Shown one piece after another: positions 47,313-60,518 of a DNA stretch of 64,000 bases; position 1 is the stretch's first letter; each line of letters begins with the position of its first letter. Under the pieces are notes generated by a model that did not search any database, was not told where the DNA came from, and saw only the letters and a program-made list of their open reading frames with translations. The stretch is taken from NCBI GenBank assembly GCA_005406025.1, contig BGZK01000762.1, forward strand, positions 1-64,000, in the 5' to 3' direction. Position numbers and translations under genes: made by a program. The DNA is from Eumeta japonica. Lineage: Eukaryota > Arthropoda > Insecta > Lepidoptera > Psychidae.

Positions 47313-47325
47313 ACTAGTTTAGATA

Positions 47326-47648
47326 CAGTGGACCCCGGTATTCGGACAAACGTTTTGCAGGGCAGTGTCGGACTATCGAATTTGTCGAATTAGAAAGTAC
47401 TGCTTTAAGACCTCCTATAACCCGGATTCTTTTAAATAGTACCTTATAATCGCCAAATTACAAATCAAAATACAGTGGCTGATTATAGAGTACTGCCTAA
47501 GACGCCCTATAGTCCCGAATTTTGTTGAAAAGGAGCATCTTGTAATCCGACATATTACGTTTAATCATGCATTAGTCAACAGCAATAGCCATGTCGGATT
47601 ACAAGAGGCGCCGGATTAGACAGGGGCCAGATTACCGGTGGTCCACTG
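47326..47648. mobile_element. Tigger/pogo-type MITE, 323 bp, TA-flanked
   Basis: Left end CAGTGGACCCCGGTATTCGG (47326-47345) and right end CCAGATTACCGGTGGTCCACTG (47627-47648) are imperfect inverted repeats with CAGTGGACC tips, each flanked by TA. Inside are repeats of the terminal type (CGGATTACAAGAGGCG, CTTGTAATCCGACA, CTATAGTCCCGAATT). No protein. The CAGTGG ... ATTCGG end pattern is characteristic of pogo/Tigger elements. Confidence 0.8.
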
Positions 47649-48599
47649 TATTTATGTCAATATTCTATTATCGAGCAGTATAGTTTCAATAACAACGAAC
47701 CCGACTGATTGTCCCAAATCAAATCATTTTCCAATTCGGTATTCGGTCAGTAAACACGTTTAAATTAAAATAAATTTTGCGGTAACGATAGCCCGCATGA
47801 ACGACATTAAAATTAATGGTTCCACCAGCGTAATCTCAAGTAGCGACTATTTTGTATTTAAATGTAATTGCTAAAATCCGGACAGAATTCTTTATCACAA
47901 GGCTAAATATAAATTAAGGCGTTGTAAATAGAATAGTCATAATTTGCTTTATAAAACAGTTAGTTATTTAATCATATTTATAATTTTATTCAAATTACGC
48001 ATAAATGCCGTAATAGAATAAAATTTAGAAAAATTCAAAATTATCTGATCTTTCATATTGACTGTTGACCGTAACCATCGGTCACAGAGAGAATTGCGTG
48101 CTGTATTTCACAAAGAGAATTCGTTACAAAGTAAAGCCATAAATCTCAAATTAGGGTCATTGTAAAGTTTTACTGACCGCCCGGATCCTTTCATCGACTG
48201 ATCGAAGTCCATATTTCTTCCACAAAATAAAACGGTTGCATAAAAAAATTTGTAGGCAAATCTTACAAAAATCCACTAACAACGAATTTTCACATCGTTT
48301 TAAAATACTATCAAAATAAGGTTTCAAAATTAAAATTTGAAAAGGTTAATAATTAAGATTTAATCGTAACCTACGAATACAAAATCTACGTAATATTATA
48401 TTCGTCTGAACAATAATCAGTCCAGAATTCTGATTCACAATCTTTTGTAATTAATTAAGAAACTTATGTGAAGTTTCTACGTATCTACGGAAAAAGATAC
48501 CGCATCGGCATCGGCTTCAACCAGAAATTCCGAATCTATTCTGGGCTAAGGACGTCCACGGTCGTAATGTCCATTGTCAATTAAAAATACAGAAAATTT

Positions 48600-49085
48600 T
48601 TTTTCACGCGACCCGTCACTAAACCCGATATTTACGAGCGGCGGACGCGATAAAGACGGCCCATTTACGAAAAGAATACCCGTAAAGGGACCTCGAACAC
48701 TGCGGGAGCCGAAAGAAACCGTGCTCGCCGCTCATTGTTAACTTGTAAAGAAAGTCGGAACGAATCGTAAATCGAAGCGCCCGCCGAGCGCGGCGCACCG
48801 CGCGCCGACGCCCATCGGGCCGAAACAATCGCCGCGTAGAATATGGCATCGGTGACGAGACCGGGCGCAGCTCGTGCAGGGGGCACAAAGGAGGCCGGAG
48901 AAATCCGACGTCCGCCGTGTTTATGTGACTTTCGAGAGAAAACGGTATCCAGAGCCGAGTCCGCGATTTATCTCGCGTACGCGGCGACGGCCGCGCGCGC
49001 CGTAAATCAGCCGGAGCGGCGAAGGCCGACATACTACCTACTTATTTTGCGGCGCTACACCGGGCCACCTTTGTCAATGGGCGCT
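48600..49085. promoter_or_regulatory. Large CpG-rich block with repeated CGTAAA sites
   Basis: CGTAAA or its complement TTTACG occurs at 48631, 48664, 48681, 48766 and 49001. Two sites read TTTACGA and one reads TCGTAAA. Such words resemble posterior-Hox/Caudal sites. The minus strand is open for 137 codons (48619-49032) and in a second frame for 73, but the peptides are Arg/Ala-rich and unrecognised. The block could be an enhancer or promoter; a coding exon is the less likely alternative. Confidence 0.4.
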
Positions 49086-49089
49086 TAAC

Positions 49090-50990
49090 AGTTTTAACAT
49101 TAGACATGTCGAAGGTATTCGTTCAGTGATCGATAATTATTATTGAAGAGACATATTTTAAATAATAAAAAAATAGTATAAAAGAAGAAAGTTTTAATAG
49201 TTTTTCTTATATACCTTACGTCATTTTCTTGACGTCATGAATGTATTTTGATATCCTTTTGTTTAATGGTATTTTTAAAATAACACAAGAAAGGAGAATC
49301 TGCTTCTTTTTTTCATCGATTCGTCCTGATATTACGATTACTTTTTTGAAAAATTTGGGATAAATACTAAACCTTGACACATATATAAAACTGCTACGCA
49401 AACCTTAAAGTATATATACAAAATAGCACTTTCTTACACGCAAAAAAAATCTAATCCCGTGTGCAAATCAAATTAATTTGGTACGTTGAAAGTTATAAGG
49501 ACTAATTATTATAAACTTATTTTCTTAACAAAATATTTAGCACAAAAAGTACGTAGAAAATAAATTTAATTAATTAAGCGATTAAGATAAATATAAAATT
49601 GTAACATTTGCTTTGTTGTTCGATATCTGTCAATCATATAGAATCAAAATTCAATTCGTTGATGTTTATTCGTAGTGCAAGAACAGATTCGAGGGTCAAC
49701 GGTGGTTTGCATGCTGCATGCTAGTCTTTGATAAAATGCTTCCAATAGACATTTTTTGCCAACTTCAAAATAAGAAGTATTTGTATTCGACCTCCACGTA
49801 TATTATTTGTCCGTGATTTTCTTTAAAAGTACTGTACTGGTTTCAATGATTTTATTCACTAACTTAATCTATATACTTTTAAAAAAATTTTGTACATGAC
49901 ATATTATTTCCTGATATTCGTGTACCTATATCTGTTTATATAAGGTTAAGCAATTTGAATGATTCTTTTTTTTTAATGAATAGGTTTGACTCTTAGGTTG
50001 ACTCGATTAAAACCATCCAAGCTGGAGAAAGGAACGCCTCAACAAACAAATCGTTTGCGATTAATTTAATCTTATTTAAGTGTATAAGTCGCTCTCTGAA
50101 ATTTCCAAAAATCGACTCACGACAGTTGGCCGGTTCGATAGGTAAACAGACCAGTAGAGGTCACCCAGACAACATAAAAAAGAAATCTTAATCTTTGCAA
50201 ATTCTGTTGTCCTGTTATGCTAATACAACAATATTATAAAAGTCAAGTAATCGCCAACACGATGTGGAAGCGATATGAATCTAAATATGTATGCTACCGT
50301 AGTAAAATGCGACGAATATGACATCATAACAATGCTTTCTTAGTGATTCATCATTTGAGTTCGCATAATTGAACAGCTGGGCTAATGACTTGTCAGTGCG
50401 TGGATTGTTTAAAAGTTTATTAGGTTCTACATCACACAAGGCCCTGTCCATTCAGATTTTTGACATACTTGATCCTTAGCAAAGATTATAGCCGAAACTA
50501 AAACAGCCTCGGTCAGTTTAGTACCCTGCAATTAGGATTGCCAATCGTACTCTAAAGTGGAGTATTGTACCCCTTTTATGTAGGTATACTTTACAATCTA
50601 TATTATTACTAATAGAATACGCCGAAACAAAAACTCTATTATCAAAAACTCTTAACTTTTTGAGCACAAAATTCACTAGAAATAAACTTAATGCCCTCAA
50701 ACGCGCAATTATTAATCATTTTGGAAATAAAAAAAAAATGTTTTATCTGTCTACAAATTTATGTATCAAACAAAATAAATATTATGTTTTTCTCTTTAAT
50801 AGTGATCCAATAATGTTGAGTACAAAAAGACATATAAAACAAACTTAATTGTGTTATAAAAATTAAAATAAATAACTCTTTTTTATGATCTGTAATCTAG
50901 TCTTTCTGAAATCAGATTCACTTCATTACTTCTAAAGAAAGTTGGCAACCCTACTTGCAATTAATGTGCCGTTACGGATCAACTCAATAC
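49090..50990. other. AT-rich stretch without recognisable genes
   Basis: Small frames at 49216-49401, 50518-50700 and 50660-50848 lack motifs. Nothing else supported. Confidence 0.45.
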
Positions 50991-51439
50991 AAGTGGAGCC
51001 ATTCGCTATTCAGTGTACACGCCAAACTTTACGACCACTGACTGAAGTCGGAGCGTAGACAGGGCGTAGAGTGTAAAACGCAATCAGTCAAAAAAAGTTC
51101 TTCAGATATTGTGAATATTCGACATGGCGACACGATTTGTAACTTAATATCCATATTGGCTACAACCTATGCCGAGTATCTCCGTAATTTTCAATACCTT
51201 AACAAGTTGCACCGATACACGCAACTGTACTGGCATTGTAAATTTCAAGTAGGCACCGAAGCACATTATGAAATCCCCTACACAATAGCCTCCCGCGCTG
51301 ATCGGCATGTCCTCATATCGTTAAAACGTTTCGCTACAAAATGCGTCTCGAGGTGTGATGGCTAGAACGAAAAAAAAAAAAGTTGTATAATAAACGAGAG
51401 CCGGTTATCGTATAAGCGATAAGGTCACTCGGCGACATC

Positions 51440-51620
51440 GAAATACACAAGAATAATAAGGAACAAGGAAGGGCGCGTATTGAGCGTGAAGCTATTACCG
51501 CGGGGTGCGTGCGCCGCGGTATTGTTCGCTAGAGCCATTGTGCTGCCAATGACAGATAAGAGGCGCGTAACGAGCCCGCGGCGCGCGGGGACGCCGCCGC
51601 AACCTGCCGGCCGATCCGAA
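51440..51620. promoter_or_regulatory. CpG-rich block
   Basis: TACCGCGGGGTGCGTGCGCC and AGCCCGCGGCGCGCGGGGAC. The 66-codon minus frame is unrecognised. Confidence 0.3.
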
Positions 51621-52074
51621 TGCATTTTACATCCTTAACTTGAAAATATTCATTTTCAAATAGAGGATATCACAAACAAACGGCGCTCTGTTACCGAGTA
51701 TTAATTACTTATACCAGCATAATGCGTGTTCAGTCACGCGCAGTGTAGGGTTCCATAATTGACATAATTGACTAATATTTAACACATATTAGCATTGTAA
51801 ATGGTTTCGCAAACGGATTTCTAAATCTGATTTCTAAATCGAAAACTGATTTTCACACACCCACAATGTTTTTGTGTGAGCTATTCAACGATACCCCACG
51901 CGCCATGGAATAGACGAGAAAAATAAGGTTTATCCCCATTTTGTGTGGGAGACTTCCCCTACTTTAAATTAATCAATCTAAAATTTTTTTTTCACATTTT
52001 AACACTCTATGGGCGTGATCAATATTAATACCCATGCCAAATTACACCTTTCTAGTACTATGAGTGTCTAAACT

Positions 52075-52150
52075 AAACCGCGGACAGATAAACAGACAGA
52101 CGGACGGTCATAGCGAAACTATAGAGTTCTTTATAGTTTCGATATGTAAG
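52075..52150 (+). repeat. Tail of the dispersed repeat
   Basis: CGGACAGATAAACAGACAG, ACGGACGG and then GAAACTATAGAGTTC, the segment that precedes the terminal CCCTAAAAA in fuller copies. Confidence 0.45.
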
Positions 52151-52617
52151 TGACTACGTCACCCCAAAAACGAAGATATGGAGAACTACCAATATAACAC
52201 ACCCCACAGATATATTTCAGGTAAAGAAAAATAAGGGTGCTTGAGGTATTTAAATATACAAAAATTTAATACGGAAATAATGTAACACTTCAAATCCGTT
52301 CTATGCTTTATACATGAAACGAAAGTGACTGTGACCTGTTGAATTAAATCTGAGAAAAATACTATAATAGAAAATGCTACAGAATAACGAATTTAAAAAC
52401 GTATAATTTCCTAATAAATTAAAGTCTTTTAAATGATATGATTACACTTAATACGAAAATATAAATGATAAAATCTACATGGGATAAGAATCATCGATTA
52501 ATGAAATGATCGACACTTCACTATGTAAACGCATGAATGTATTAACAAATAATAAGTTAATATTTGTTTCACAATCCGTCTCCTCGGCCCGGATATATTC
52601 AACATTTACGCTATCAA

Positions 52618-52646
52618 TGACAACAAACACGCTGTGTTTGTTGTCA
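52618..52646. repeat. Perfect 13-bp hairpin, 3-nt loop
   Basis: TGACAACAAACAC, GCT, GTGTTTGTTGTCA. Outside any recognised element. Confidence 0.85.
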
Positions 52647-53089
52647 AATTGTTCACCATGCTGTTAAACATGCTTAAGTTTTGTTGTATATTACGAGAAA
52701 CAGAAGAAACGAACTGGGAAATTGGAATTTGAACGAGAACGGATTTTATTCTGATCATTATCTTTAAAAATAAACAACATCTCTCGTGTGAATTTTGGGG
52801 ACCTGGAGAAGCCTGAAAAATGACATCAAACACAGACGCTTTCATCGGATATTAACCGCCCCTAGTTACAGCGAAATAAAATATTTACACTGCAATATTT
52901 ACTGTTCATCCCAAAACGCTTATACTAATATAAAACTAAAGTAATACCAACTGCCAATTTCCATGTAGCATGTAACGTTCGAGTACAAGGCAATTTCCAT
53001 CTGCAATACCGCGAAAATCGACTGGTTTTCCGGACGCACATTGTTAAACAAAAGACAAATAAATAACAAAGACAAACTCTATTCGATAA

Positions 53090-53470
53090 TCCTCTGTCGC
53101 TGGAGGTATGCTACGGCATTTTCCTTTTAAACTCCGACGAACGAGTGCCTACGACGTACCCGAAGTCGTCATTCAAGACTTGTAGGTACATCCGAGCGTC
53201 CGTTCGGCGTATCGCCGCGAGACAAAAAATACATTATCGAAAATTTTAAACGTCGCCGTCGTCGATACAGAGAAACGAGTCGCGGAGGCCGGCCGCAGAA
53301 AAACTCGCGTGAAGAGCGGCTCGTTGACCGACTGGCTCTCGGCCCGTCCGCGCTTGCGACGAGTGCCGCATCCAGCCTTCAATACCGCCGCGACCGAAAA
53401 CGACATTCTGTTGTCTATGGGAACGGGGTGAGGAATTTGCCACGACGAGGCCCTAGCCGTGCGAATTCGT
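53090..53470. promoter_or_regulatory. CpG-rich block
   Basis: GAGGCCGGCCGCAG, GCGTCCGTTCGGCG and AATTCGTAAATGGG. Two overlapping minus frames (65 and 77 codons) are unrecognised. Confidence 0.3.
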
Positions 53471-55074
53471 AAATGGGAGGTAACTCAAGGATGGAAGACT
53501 GGAAAATATATGCTCTACGAACGCTGCGAAATAACAGAACGGTTTGGATTCGTAATAAAAAGCCAAATTTTCCAATTGGTCCCAAATAAAAGTTTTAACG
53601 ATTCCCTAATATGATGTCTTATTAAATCACATTAATTACATTGGTTTATTTGCTTGACTTCTCGCTGTCTCCATTACTTCTCATGGACGTCATATTTTCA
53701 CTACCTACCTGTGCAATAACTACAAAATTCCAAACAATGTATCACAATTAAAACCTGTTTCAACGGTTACGAAATATTTTAAAAACAATTTAAGTAATGT
53801 AATTAGATGTTTATGTCAAGTTTTTTTTAATTATCTGGTAAATTATCAATGAGTTAGTAGGTAAGTATTAATCCTCTTTAACGATATAGTGATGAAATAT
53901 TTTCCGACAATATGGCTGTGTTAATTTTTAATTAATCGAGCTACACTACCGATAATATTTAATATTATCATCGCCGCCGATGAAAATAACAAATATCAAA
54001 AGGAGTAATTAGAAGAGACCGTTTAGTCTTTCACAAAGGAGGAGAAAAAAAACACATTAACAAACACAACCATGACGATAACAAGGAAATCTTACTCAGA
54101 CCAGAGGAAATAAAATTATAATGCGTAAAGATAATAATTAATCTGTGAACAAATAGCAACAGTACAATGTTTACGAGAGAAGATATTACATAAATGATGT
54201 AGACGAGATTAAAAAGTAGATACCTATTAAGTAACATGTCACATTTTTATGCTAATCACGCATACCCATAAACATAATGCTCTTTAATTTCTTATTTGTT
54301 TTGTTCATTTCTATACCTAAAAGTTTAAAATAATAATAATATCTTCAGACACGTGCACGTCACCGTAAGATTCCAAATTAAGCATCAAAGCTTGTACTAT
54401 GGGTATCAGATAGTTGATAGAATAATTAATACATTTTTTTTTAAATATGTATACGTAGTATTTAGAAATTTATGGGGAGTACGAAGTCAAAGATATAGCG
54501 AAACGTAACCAACTATCCTCTCCATTTTGTTTTTTTTTTTTTTTTTGGTGCTCATATCATAACACTAAAATCCTCAACCAGATACATATCTTATACTATA
54601 TCATTTCGACAATACACCATTCCCCTTTTTAACACAACCCTACAACAGCATGTGTACAATGAAAACTATCCGTTTTATACGTACGCAAACGTAAATTCGA
54701 TGACTTTCACCTGATTACATCTTGTGTAATCCTTTGCATAACTGCATTGCTTTCTGATGCCTACTGATGATTGCTGATAAAGCAATGATGATGATGCTAC
54801 AAGAAAAATAGGAAAATAAGGAACACAACGACCTGGCATCTCATGTCGCTTATTTCGTCCTTTTCGAATCACGCACCGCGTCACGAAGATAATTTGACGT
54901 AGTGTGGATCGATCGGGGTATCATATTCGTAGAGTTTTAAGCTTATCATCTAAACGTTGTTCATCACCGGTTCACACCATAAAGTTGAAAGCGAAACAAA
55001 CGGATCCCGTCAGGATTATCTTCGGTTTTTTTTTTTTAGCAAACAACAAACCGACACCATCGAGCAAAAGTATA

Positions 55075-55235
55075 AATAGACGGCGGTAAGTTGCAGTCGC
55101 CCGACGCGCTCACGCGAACGCGGCCACCGGCAAACGTTAAGTCAATATTGGATCAGGAGGCGCAGTCAGCCTTGTGCGTCACCGTCAAACACAAAGCCCT
55201 GTCACAACACCGCGCACACCACAAATAAAACCGAG
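55075..55235. promoter_or_regulatory. GC-rich block
   Basis: CGCCCGACGCGCTCACGCG and GAACGCGGCCACCGG, preceded by AAAAGTATAAATAGACGG (55066-55083), which has a good TATAAATA box on the plus strand. About 25-30 bp downstream there is AGTTGCAGTCGC but no strong initiator. A promoter is possible, with no transcript evidence. Confidence 0.35.
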
Positions 55236-56317
55236 AGAGAGACACTGTCTCCGATGTCGCTATTACACGAGACCCCTCTATTGACAGTGTTAACAGATTA
55301 TGGAATAACCGACAATCCTATACTATGACACATAGATTTTCGTTGCGGGGCTTCAGTGAGAAATTAATTTAGTTTTTAATGTAATACTGAACTTTGTTAT
55401 AACAGTAACGGATAAAACGTTCAACCTGAACTCTTCCTTTTTCGATGATTAATATAATATGCAAACGTAGTAATGTACGGATTTAAGATTAAGCAGATAT
55501 TAGATCTTTGATCTATAATTTTAGGTAGTCCATTCTTACATTTTACCACTGCGACTTATAAAATTGTCTGTCGTTAATAATTGTCGGTAATGTCACCATT
55601 ACTCGAATATAATAAAACGACATTAACTGAAAATAATATTACAGATTTCGTTTATGAATAATACGCATGTGAACAAAATAAAAAAAATTATTTGTAATTT
55701 ACAAATATGGATATATTCTTTCAGATCATATGATCAATCATCAGTTTCATGAATGAATCATCAATTTTATCTGTCATCAATCTGTCAACAGATTGACACT
55801 TATAATTTAAGACGACATAACATAAGTGTGAAAAGCATCATCTTAAATTTCTTCACACTCTGCTCCAATTTATAAACAGCCCGTCAACAGGTTTAAATAA
55901 AACTTCGAATAAAATATTGAACCAGGAGTTGTTTTTAATATTAGGCAGGAGCAATTCCATTACCCAATATACTATATAACGCTAATATGAAAATGAACAC
56001 TTACAAAAAAATGGAAACAGTAACTTCATTCTTAATTATTCTTACGGAGTCTCTGTTTTAACCGCAACCAAATTTCGGAACTTATACTTTAATCATATCT
56101 ACTTCCATTTCTTCCCACTTCACAGTTTTGACGTCTAATTTGTGAATTATTACTTTTCGAGTTCTATCACGATATATATTAAGCTCAGTGTAGAATATGA
56201 AGATGACCACATTGAATAACGACCAAGGGTAAGTGGAATAAAACAAGGTCATAGATTAATGAGAATTAAGAAAATAAAGTGACAAAAACCACGCCAGTTT
56301 GTAACTAGCGCTAAATA

Positions 56318-57618
56318 AGGTATGGAAAAAAGTTTTTCCGTATTTTATATACAAATTCAAAATATTATTTTCATATTATATTCATATTTTATTTAAATTA
56401 AATTTAAATAAAATATGAATATATATATATATGCCATTTTGTTCAACAACTTGTTGCTATTTTGTAGGTAGTGACAATCCTATTGCTGTAGAATCTTTTA
56501 GACTTCTAATCAAAAACTGCGAGACAAGTACTTTTGACAGTTCTCTCTTGATATTAACCTGACACTACCTAAAGAATTCTAAAGACTGAAACAGATGAAA
56601 ATGTGAGGGTGCAAGGTCAGGGCTATATAGTGGATGCATTGACACTTCCCAACCAACCGCGCAATATTTGCTGAGTGGCTAAAGATGTGTGTGGTCTGGC
56701 GTTATCGTGGTGGAAAACCACACCCTTTATTTTGATCAATTCCGACCGTATTTTCTCTACTTCTTGCTTGAGTCTCATCAGCTTTTGAAAGTAGAGATCT
56801 GAATAGACGGTTATGCACGGCGGTAAACGGTCATAATGAATGACGCCCTTCAATCTCACCACACACATAGCATCAACTAACGAGTTAATCTGGGTTTCGC
56901 TAGTCTGTAGAGCTTGCTCGCCTTTTGACAATGGTCGTTTCGTCATCGTAGGTAGTCCATTTTTCATTACTAGTGACCAATCATTTAAAAAACGGTTCGG
57001 TTTCATTACATTTCAATAGAGAATCGCAAGTGAATACACAATTCATTAGATTTCTTTCAGTGAGCTCACATGGGACCCTTTTTTTTTGTATGTTCTAAGA
57101 AAATAATAGAGAATATAAATAAAAGAGCTTTTTTTGTATGTTCAGCTTTTTTGAAATGGGTCAAAACTGTGTTGTGGTCAATCCTTAACTCTTCAGCTAT
57201 GTCATAAGAATGAATGTATCGTTCTTGCTCTAGTTATTCGAAAATAGCATCGACTTTATCCGTAAAAGGTCAACCAAAGCGAGGTTCATCTTTGACATCA
57301 AAATTACTGGACTGAAAACGCTTGCATTTGCACCGACACTGCATTTGGTCCATAAACGTAGCAAATTCTTTTCACGGCTTGTGTTGCATTTTTCCTTTTT
57401 TTTTTGTAATAAATAAAACTTCAAAATGTATCTAATTTCTAGATTCACTCAATTGGTGGACAGAAAAACAATAGAAAAATAGTGGGACCCAGATTTTACT
57501 TTTTATTTTTCTTTTTTTAATATGTTATCTATTTAATGGTATCTAAATCAGTTAGCACAACCAAAGAGATTTTACTGCTACTTTTTACTTGTAAAATACG
57601 AAAAACTTTTCCCCGATC
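56318..57618 (-). mobile_element. Cecropia-type mariner, decayed, about 1.3 kb
   Basis: The 5-prime end (minus strand) is at 57618: TA, then GATCGGGGAAAAGTTTTTCG, matching the left end of the element at 30861. The other end near 56318 reads GGTATGGAAAAAAG followed by TTTTTCCGTATTTTATA. The transposase C-terminal half is open at 56623-57006: RFLNDWSLVMKNGLPT in the place of the RLITGDEKWI block, SLVDAMCVVRLKGVIHYDRL, and GVVFHHDNARPHTSLATQQ with the second catalytic Asp. The N-terminal half is further up near 57150-57400, in pieces (ILMSKMNLAL, VDHNTVLTHFKKAE). Stops and shifts show it is inactive. A short AT run lies at the same place as the long tract in the 30861 element. Confidence 0.85.
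56378..56422. repeat. Perfect 22-bp palindrome inside the mariner
   Basis: ATATTCATATTTTATTTAAATT, one A, then the exact reverse complement, in the 3-prime noncoding part of the mariner at 56318-57618. Confidence 0.9.
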
Positions 57619-57619
57619 T

Positions 57620-58540
57620 AATATTCATATTCATGGCATGCACGCACCTCCTAATAAACGATTTTATTATTTATTACGCTTATTAATGTTTTTATCAAAT
57701 TGCACTATAAAATGATCAATCAGAAATGTGGAGTACAAAAAATGGGTTTGAAATACCAACCTTGAATTGACATATGATGATTATTTTGTCGTCTTAAGGT
57801 GTTTTCTATTTTTAACTCCGACGATTCGATTGGGACGCTGAAGCAAGCATCGCCTGAATCCTACATATTTCTAGTCATTCTCAATTTTCAATTGTAGGTC
57901 ATATAAAATGGTGTAAATTTAGACAACGGACCATTTGATTGAAGCAATTCGGTGCTTATTCCTATTAATTCCTTGCATCTGTATATAAAACTAGGTATAT
58001 GTAGGTAAAGTACGTTTATAAATATTAATTTAATATAATTATAGTACTAAGTTATATAGGATTTAAGTGAAAGACATAGCTAAAAATTATAAATATAATA
58101 CAAGATCTTCTCTTACAGTATTTTCAGAAAATATAATTTTTTTTCATCGATCTCCACAAGTACTAGTTTATTTAAAGAACTCCAATGTTATACGTCAAAT
58201 ATTTCTAAAAATGACAAGTGCATTAACCACAACTATGTCCACACCTTCACTCCTGTTTATTTGTTATCTTATAACTTTTTTGTTTTTGTGGTAACACAGA
58301 GATCAGGTAACACTCCTATAAGAAGGCGTCAATTTTGCCAAAGTGGCATTAATCCATCATTAAAGCCGTGTAACAAATTGTAGCTGGATATTATCCAACA
58401 GTTATTTATATAGATCATAATATAAATTGATCCCTATAAGTCTCTGTCTATGACTTAATGAAAGCAAACATGAGTAGTATTGTCTATGGATAGTAAAATT
58501 TATGATAGTTTGGAGAAATGTCGAGTATCAAAGAATTCAG
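57620..58540. other. AT-rich stretch without recognisable genes
   Basis: Frame 58067-58294 has no motif. Nothing else supported. Confidence 0.4.
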
Positions 58541-58700
58541 AATCGTGTAGGTGTCGGTGCGGCGGCGAGCGCGCGCGCAGCTGCTCAACTGGTTTGTCCA
58601 CTTGCGCAGTGCGCAGGATTGATTTAACGCACGACTCTCGCCGTACCGATACACAGCGATCGCTTTACCAGTACACAGTCACGCAATTACATTGAATACA
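58540..58700. promoter_or_regulatory. Short CpG-rich block
   Basis: GTGCGGCGGCGAGCGCGCGC and ACTTGCGCAGTGCGCAGG (TGCGCA words). The 71-codon frame across it is Cys/Arg-rich by composition. Confidence 0.25.
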
Positions 58701-59929
58701 CTATAAATAGTTGGAATGCATCGAATGGAACGAGTAGAGTTTAACTATAAATTATTGATATAATCGACGCCATAATTGTAGGCTACAGTGTACATCGTTT
58801 GGATTGTGGTACTTACTGGGAGCATTTATTAACCTTAAATATGCTTTTTTCTGCAAGATTTTTTATTCACAATCAGAACATATAATAGTGGTATCAAAAG
58901 ATAAATGTATCTAGAACGTAACTATTAACATCAATGATTGAAGTCATTATTTATTTTAATCCATTGTTGTCAATAAAAAAAGAAAATAAACATACACAAT
59001 ATTATAGGCGGTAACTTAGCACTAACCTAAACCTAAAAATATAACGTTTAAACTATTCTTTAGTGGACAGAGCTTAACTTTCACGTTATGGGGTTTAAAA
59101 TTTCCAATTTTTTTTTATTAATAAGAATTAAAAATTATCGATTCTAATACAACTTGAAACAACTTTTTATCGGACCGTATGGAACACAAATACAAGTGAG
59201 TAAATCAATAGATTCGTTTCATACTCTAAAGTAATACTTTAAACCGTATAATAATTTAACTCCAAAATAGCAAGATTAAAAGCCACATTGACTTCAAAAA
59301 CAAAACAATATCAAAATCTCTGATATCAAATTCAAGAGATTCAATTATTTCACAAAACATGTAATTTTATATCTAAAAACAACAACTATAACGCCATAAT
59401 ACTGTGGTTCGCGTATACAAAATAACGTCTTAAAACCCTATTGAATAACATGTTCAATTCAAGATACTCCTATAAACGGAACAAAAACATATTTAATATT
59501 GGCTATGGACGTATCAAAATATTTGATATTGATTGTTGATGTGTAAGAGGTATGCAATATTTATACAAGAAAGTATCTTTTATACAGGCCTTTTAATAAA
59601 GATAAAAATAAATAGATAGTTGTATGTATACTAGTATTATTGATGATTAAAGCAATTAAAATTAATATACAATTAAAATCGCAATTATGCACAATAAATT
59701 AAAAAATGGGAACCATGCTAGACTATAGGAGTATTGAATCTTTACAGCAATATTACCCAACAATCAAAGAGTGTGAGTATTCACTAATCCATTGTTTTAT
59801 TTTATTAATTTCCTTTTTTTTTTTTTTTATTTATCAATCTTTAAATTTTTGTTCCCGGCCAGCAGTATCTTACATGTATGCAATCAGAATTCATCATATA
59901 AATTTCTCGAACAGTATTAAAGGGCTCCG

Positions 59930-60250
59930 CGACTGGGTGTAACTAATTACTGCCTGGTTATATGAGGTTAAAGACCGAATATTTTTGTGGTTTGCTTTTT
60001 TAACGCGCTTTCATTAGCTTGGTATATATGTATGTTTGTATGTAACGGAATCTTTGAACGTGATTTTCACCCCCTTCTAAACGTAGAACTAATTTGAAAC
60101 GTTGTATATTTATCAAAGACCGATGACAATGCAATAATTTAAATAGTTTGTACCATTATCCTTACCAGGATATTCAGGATTAGAGATATATGTGATATCC
60201 GGTAGTGTCTTTGTGCCAAAGACCACAGACGTGTGCTAAGACATTTGAAT
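59930..60250 (+). repeat. Dispersed repeat with CGCGCTTTCATTAGCTTGG word
   Basis: The segment around TTTAACGCGCTTTCATTAGC, TATGTATGTTTGTATG, GTAACGGAATCTTTGAACG and ACCGATGACAATGCAATAA resembles a common moth repeat as I remember it. No protein is encoded. The family name is unknown to me. Confidence 0.45.
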
Positions 60251-60327
60251 TACATATTTTTGTTTATACGATACATATATAAAATTCGTAATAATCGCGA
60301 AATACACGTGTAAAGCATTTTTTAAGA

Positions 60328-60406
60328 AGAGGGAGCTTGAGAAACGGCCATCACATCCAAGAGCGACAGCAGACACGCAAATTACCTTTTCCCATATAAG
60401 TTACCG
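60328..60406 (+). pseudogene. Partial 18S rRNA copy A (diverged)
   Basis: GAGGGAGCTTGAGAAACGG, CACATCCAAGAG, CAGCAGACACGCAAATTACC, then CCCAT matches the part of small-subunit rRNA that reads GAGGGAGCCTGAGAAACGGC ... CACATCCAAGGAAGGCAGCA ... GCGCGCAAATTACCCACTCC. About 80 bp can be followed. The flanking rRNA sequence is absent on both sides. Not a functional rRNA gene. Confidence 0.8.
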
Positions 60407-60518
60407 ACTATGAATAAAATATTGTGTACTGTAGTTTTCCAACAAATTAAATCGAATATATTCCAATTGTACCTAAACTCTATCAACCTCACTTCAACGG
60501 AGCATTAATGTAATAATA

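Noticed and set aside
48619..49032. 137-codon minus-strand frame
   Set aside because: Lies in a CpG-rich block that is open in several frames on both strands; Arg/Ala-rich peptide without known motif.
51111..51365. 84-codon plus-strand frame near an ATTCAGT initiator-like word at 51008
   Set aside because: No domain recognised, no acceptor or donor chosen with confidence; kept only as a weak possibility.
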